A stretch of DNA of 64,000 nt from Chelydra serpentina (lineage: Eukaryota; Chordata; Testudines; Chelydridae), in NCBI GenBank assembly GCA_037349315.1, contig JBAIAC010000026.1, positions 6,882,001-6,946,000 on the forward strand. Direction: 5' to 3'. The notes under the pieces were generated by a model that had not been told where the DNA came from, searched no databases, and saw only the letters and a program-made list of their open reading frames with translations. How positions within the stretch are numbered: position 1 is the first letter of the stretch; each line of letters begins with the position of its first letter. Made by a program: the position numbers and the translations under genes. Shown here one piece after another: positions 59,759 through 64,000 of the stretch.

Positions 59759-60747
59759 CTGAAACGGAAACCATAAGAGTCATTGGTCTCCTTTAAAGGA
59801 GAGGGAGGAGGTGAATGAGAAAAGAAACAGAGATTGGGGGAACTAGTTTTTTCCTCCAGAAAAATGTCCATCCACCTGCAGCTAATATTTGTGTGCTTGA
59901 AATAAAGGGAAGATGTTTGGTGGCAGGAAAAAATTCTGCACTTTGTGATCTTCTTCCAAACAGCAGAGGATTTCACAAACTTGCACTGGAAGCCAAGCAA
60001 ACACTGACTGGAGGCCACCACAGCATGACTTGCCTCCTCTTTCTTTCCATGCTGAAACCAGTAAGGAAAAGAAAGTACAGAGCCAGTGAACTTACAATAA
60101 AGAACTCGACTGGGTAGTGCTTATGACAGACAGACTAACCAAACCCCGACAATGCTACACTTAGACTAGGGCATTTAATTTTAAAGTGACCTGTTCAAAG
60201 ACAAAAAAAGCTTCTCTAATTTGGCTATCCCATAATAATTGTTTTTCTTTAGCCAAACTGAGTTTGTTTGTTTTTTAAATTTAATGTGTGTATATATATA
60301 TATACTGTGTCCTTCCCAAAGGGGAATGCTGCTGATCTGACACAGACGGTTCATTGACTAAGCAGCTCATCTGACTTGAGATTGTAAATAAAAACTGGCT
60401 TCCTCCCCTGGTAAATGTCACCCAGTGACAGATGACACGAATGAGCTGGCCTGCTACTTCGCTAAATTCCTTTCTGGGTCTGATCATAGACATGCCCCAA
60501 ACTGCACTTTGGAAAGAATGTGCCTGGCTTATTATGTATATGCCTGGGGAGGAACTGGCCAAGGAAAGTTATTAAGGAGACTAGTTTTCATTTTCAGCCT
60601 CACTACCAAGATATTTAAGTGCAGGCTTTTCTTTAAGGCTTTTCCACCGGACACTAATTACATTTTGTCTTGGCCAGAATGGGGTTTACAGGTTAGCACA
60701 TTAACACAGTTGCCCGTCTTTGGCTTAAAAAGAGCCAGATCCATAGG

Positions 60748-61014
60748 GCTTGTCTACAGAGTTAGTTTGCAGCAAGCTGGGGTGTAAATCTACCACACAT
60801 TAGCCATCTGCGCACTAGCTGTCCCGTGGATCCTGCTGACACACAAACAGTTCCCTAGTGTGCTCTGACATTCCTCATTTGGAAATGGGAGTAAATCAAA
60901 GCACACTAAGGAGCTGTTAGTGTGCGTCAGCAGGATCTGCATGGATACGTGGTACGCAGCAGGCTAGTGTGGGGTAGATTTACACCCCAGCTTGCTGCAA
61001 AGTGCATAGACAAT
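60748..61014. mobile_element. Foldback MITE-like element
   Basis: Long inverted arms: GCTTGTCTACAGAGTTAG and CAGCAAGCTGGGGTGTAAAT near the left end pair with ATTTACACCCCAGCTTGCTG and GCATAGACAATCC at the right. Inner arms TCCTGCTGACACACA and TGTGCGTCAGCAGGA also pair. Confidence 0.8.
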
Positions 61015-61782
61015 CCATTGGCAGCACAGTTCAGACACTCTCTAAGCTCTCCCTTAGGTGAAAATACACAATCTGGGACAATATTACCCATTCCCTTTGG
61101 GGGGGGGGGGGGTCGGGAAGAGATTAATGGTTGACCTGATAACCCTAAAGGAGATTTTCTTTATGTCCCAAGAGCCAAGAAGTTTGAATAGCAATATCCT
61201 TCACCCAGCACTTTCTCTTCCATAACAGGCTCTTATCAGCCATCATTCCCTGCCAGTCTCACGCTGTACTACTAATGTCATGTCTAGAACTGGCAAACAG
61301 TTGTACATAAATTGCAGTCAAACAGGGCCCCCTCATTGTTCATACCACTTCATCACCACTGTCTGAGCCACTTGGCTCCAGTTAACCCAAAACTTGCAAT
61401 AATTCTGGCTTCACCGTATTAGAGATACCAATTTCTCTTCCTTAAAGTAAGTGACCTGCTGGTGTTCTTCACCATGTCAAGCCCTTACTGTGCACTGTGT
61501 CCCAATGACACAGCCAGTCCGCACATACCACGGTTAGAGTAAAGCTGAGAGGCTCTTGCACCCTAACACTACAGCCAGCACGAAGGGTACGCGGCGCATA
61601 AGAGTTCTGGTGTCAGCATGAGACACTGCAGTGAGGCCTCTGCTCCTCTCCACAGACACAGTGCTAATCTTTGTCATGGTAGACTAACAGCTTGCTGTGT
61701 TCCTGTTAATGGTTTGGCTACAGCTGATGCATGCAGGGCTCAGGGTACCGGAATACCGGTTAAACATCTCATTCACTCGAGC

Positions 61783-61997
61783 ACTGTGGTTCTCAAACTT
61801 TTAACCTGGTGACCCCTTTCACATGGCAAGCCTCTGAGTGCGACCCCCCTTATAAATTAAAAACCCTTTATTATATATTTAACACCATTATAAATGCTGG
61901 CGGCAAAGCAGGGGTTGGGGTGACAGCTCGCAACCCCCAACTAATAACCTCGTGACCCCTTGAAGGGTACCGACCCCCAGTTTGAGAACTCTAGCAT
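61783..61997. mobile_element. hAT-like short element
   Basis: Inverted ends CACTGTGGTTCTCAAACTTT and CAGTTTGAGAACTCTAG with an AT-rich middle; 215 bp, noncoding. Confidence 0.75.
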
Positions 61998-62329
61998 GTG
62001 GGGTACCCCCTTGTCAGTTAGGCATCTGCTTCTCCTTAACACTCATAATGTCTCAATGCTATTTGACCCCTACTATGCCCGGATACCCAGAATATACCAA
62101 AGCCGAGTGAAGGTCTGGTTCATGGCCCAGTACCAGATGGATCCAAATACTAGCACTGTGCCACTGGCACTCGCAGATACCCACTTATACACAACCACAT
62201 CAGAGCTTCCGCCTACACAGCTGGTGCAGCGTGTCATTTAGTTTGCAAGTTCCTTGGGGCAGAAGCCATCGCTTTTAATCTGTGCAGTGCCATGGAAAAC
62301 TTCTACACAGCCTTAACCACGGAGCTGGC

Positions 62330-64000
62330 AGCACCCCCCGCCCCCGGGGCACCAATGCCACCCCGCTGGCACCCAGCACCCACCCCACTCTCCACAGCGC
62401 CACCCTGCAGGGACCCGGCACCCACCCCACTCTCCACAGCGCCACCCTGCAGGGACCCGGCACCCACCCCACTCTCCACAGCGCCACCCCGCAGGGACCC
62501 GGCACCCACCCCACTCTGCACAGCGCCACCTCGCAGGGACCCAGCACCCACCCCACTCTCCACAGCGCCACCCTGCAGGGACCCGGCACCCACCCCACTC
62601 TCCACAGCGCCACCCTGCAGGGACCCAGCACCCACCCCACTCTCCACAGCGCCACCCTGCTGGCACCCAGCACCCACTCCACTCTCCACAGCGCCACCCT
62701 GCAGGGACCCAGCACCCACCCCACTCTCCACAGCGCCACCCTGCTGGCACCCAGCACCCACCCCACTCTCCACAGCGCCACCCTGCAGGGACCCAGCACC
62801 CACCCCACTCTCCACAGCGCCACCCTGCAGGGACCCGGCACCCACCCCACTCTCCACAGCGCCACCCTGCAGGGACCCAGCACCCACCCCACTCTGCACA
62901 GCGCCACCCTGCAGGGACCCAGCACCCACCCCACTCTCCACAGCGCCACCCCGCAGGGACCCAGCACCCACCCCACTCTCCACAGCGCCACCCTGCAGGG
63001 ACCCAGCACCCACCCCACTCTGTACAGCGCCACCCTGCAGGGACCCAGCACCCACCCCACTCTCCACAGCGCCACCCCGCAGGGACCCAGCACCCACCCC
63101 ACTCTCCACAGCGCCACCCTGCAGGGACCCAGCACCCACCCCACTCTGTACAGCGCCACCCTGCAGGGACCCAGCACCCACCCCACTCTCCACAGCGCCA
63201 CCCTGCAGGGACCCAGCACCCACCCCACTCTGTACAGCGCCACTCCGCAGGGACCCGGCACCCACCCCACTCTCCACAGCGCCACCCTATGGGCACCCAG
63301 CATCTACCCCACTCTCCACAGCGCCACCCCGCAGGGACCCGGCACCCACCCCACTCTCCACAGCGCCACCCTGCAGGGACCCAGCACCCACCCCACTCTC
63401 CACAGCGCCACCCCGCAGGGACCCGGCACCCACCCCACTCTCCACAGCGCCACCCCGCAGGGACCCAGCACCCACCCCACTCTCCACAGCGCCACCCTGC
63501 TGGCACCCAGCACCCACCCCACTCTCCACAGCGCCACCCTGCAGGGACCCAGCACCCACCCCACTCTCCACAGCGCCACCCTGCACAGACCCAGCACCCA
63601 CCCCACTCTCCACAGCGCCACCCCGCAGGGACCCAGCACCCACCCCACTCTCCACAGCGCCACCCTGCAGGGACCCAGCACCCACCCCACTCTGTACAGC
63701 GCCACTCCGCAGGGACCCGGCACCCACCCCACTCTCCACAGCGCCACCCTATGGGCACCCAGCATCTACCCCACTCTCCACAGCGCCACCCCGCAGGGAC
63801 CCGGCACCCACCCCACTCTCCACAGCGCCACCCTGCAGGGACCCGGCACCCACCCCACTCTCCACAGCGCCACTCCGCAGGGACCCAGCACCCACCCCAC
63901 TCTCCACAGCGCCACCCTGCAGGGACCCAGCACCCACCCCACTCTGTACAGCGCCACCCTGCAGGGACCCGGCACCCACCCCACTCTCCACAGCGCCACC
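62330..64000 (-). repeat. Minisatellite 5, 42-bp unit, about 40 copies, runs off the window
   Basis: On the + strand the unit is CACCCACCCCACTCTCCACA, GCGCCACCCTGCAGGGACCC plus AG or GG. G-rich on the - strand, the COQ9 RNA-like strand. Since 42 is 14 codons, several frames stay open on the - strand (up to 481 codons, with a 14-residue period such as VPAGWRCGEWGGCW); low complexity and lack of any gene context argue against coding. An 11-unit block is duplicated. Confidence 0.95.

Larger units (their letters stand above)
59759..62329 (-). other. COQ9 intron 1, proximal part
   Basis: No CpG-rich segment or initiating exon seen, so COQ9 exon 1 probably lies beyond 64000. Holds a TA-rich run (about 60290-60304), a foldback repeat (60748-61014), a G-run near 61100 and a hAT-like element (61783-61997). 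Confidence 0.5.

Noticed and set aside
62275..63999. Open frames of 481, 342 and 324 codons on - as a Gly/Trp/Cys-rich protein
   Set aside because: A 42-bp unit is in frame by arithmetic, several overlapping frames are open at once, and the sequence is low complexity.

Overview
This is vertebrate nuclear DNA, most likely from a turtle. Its protein-coding exons are short, have canonical GT/AG splice sites and encode vertebrate proteins. Four copies of a tRNA-derived SINE with a CR1-like tail (8671, 51028, 51219, 55240), CR1 LINE 3' ends and many short hAT-type elements are the repeat signature I associate with turtles. The species cannot be named from the sequence.

Three genes are supported. 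DOK4 lies on the + strand: eight coding exons from 2929 to 31981, 329 aa, complete. POLR2C lies on the - strand: start codon at 48724, stop at 37224, eight of nine expected coding exons found. COQ9 lies on the - strand: eight coding exons between 59758 and 50752, with the first coding exon not in the window. DOK4 and POLR2C converge; COQ9 and POLR2C run in tandem with about 1.25 kb between the COQ9 poly(A) signal and the POLR2C start codon. The order DOK4-POLR2C-COQ9 matches the human 16q21 neighbourhood, which predicts CIAPIN1 beyond the right edge and CCDC102A beyond the left. The genes do different jobs: a tyrosine-kinase adaptor, an RNA polymerase II core subunit and a ubiquinone-biosynthesis lipid-binding protein. 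Their proximity is conserved synteny, not a pathway.

Layout: 1-2726 is upstream or intronic DNA of DOK4; 2727-2994 is the first DOK4 coding exon; 2995-21356 is an 18-kb DOK4 intron with two large minisatellites (47-bp and about 48-bp units); 21357-31981 holds the other DOK4 exons; 31982 to about 34530 is the DOK4 3' UTR; about 34530-36740 is intergenic; 36740-48724 is POLR2C, with a 55-bp-unit minisatellite filling much of intron 1; 48890-49890 is a 57-bp-unit minisatellite between POLR2C and COQ9; 49975-59758 is COQ9; 59759-64000 is COQ9 intron 1, ending in a 42-bp-unit minisatellite that runs off the window.

The most interesting signal is the set of five unrelated GC-rich minisatellites. 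Four lie in the first coding intron of each of the three genes, one lies just upstream of POLR2C, and every one is G-rich on the RNA-like strand of the local transcription unit. That is the geometry expected for co-transcriptional R-loops and G-quadruplexes. The POLR2C array carries a decayed copy of the exon 1/intron 1 junction, and the 50-bp POLR2C exon 2 that should lie near it is absent from the sequence.
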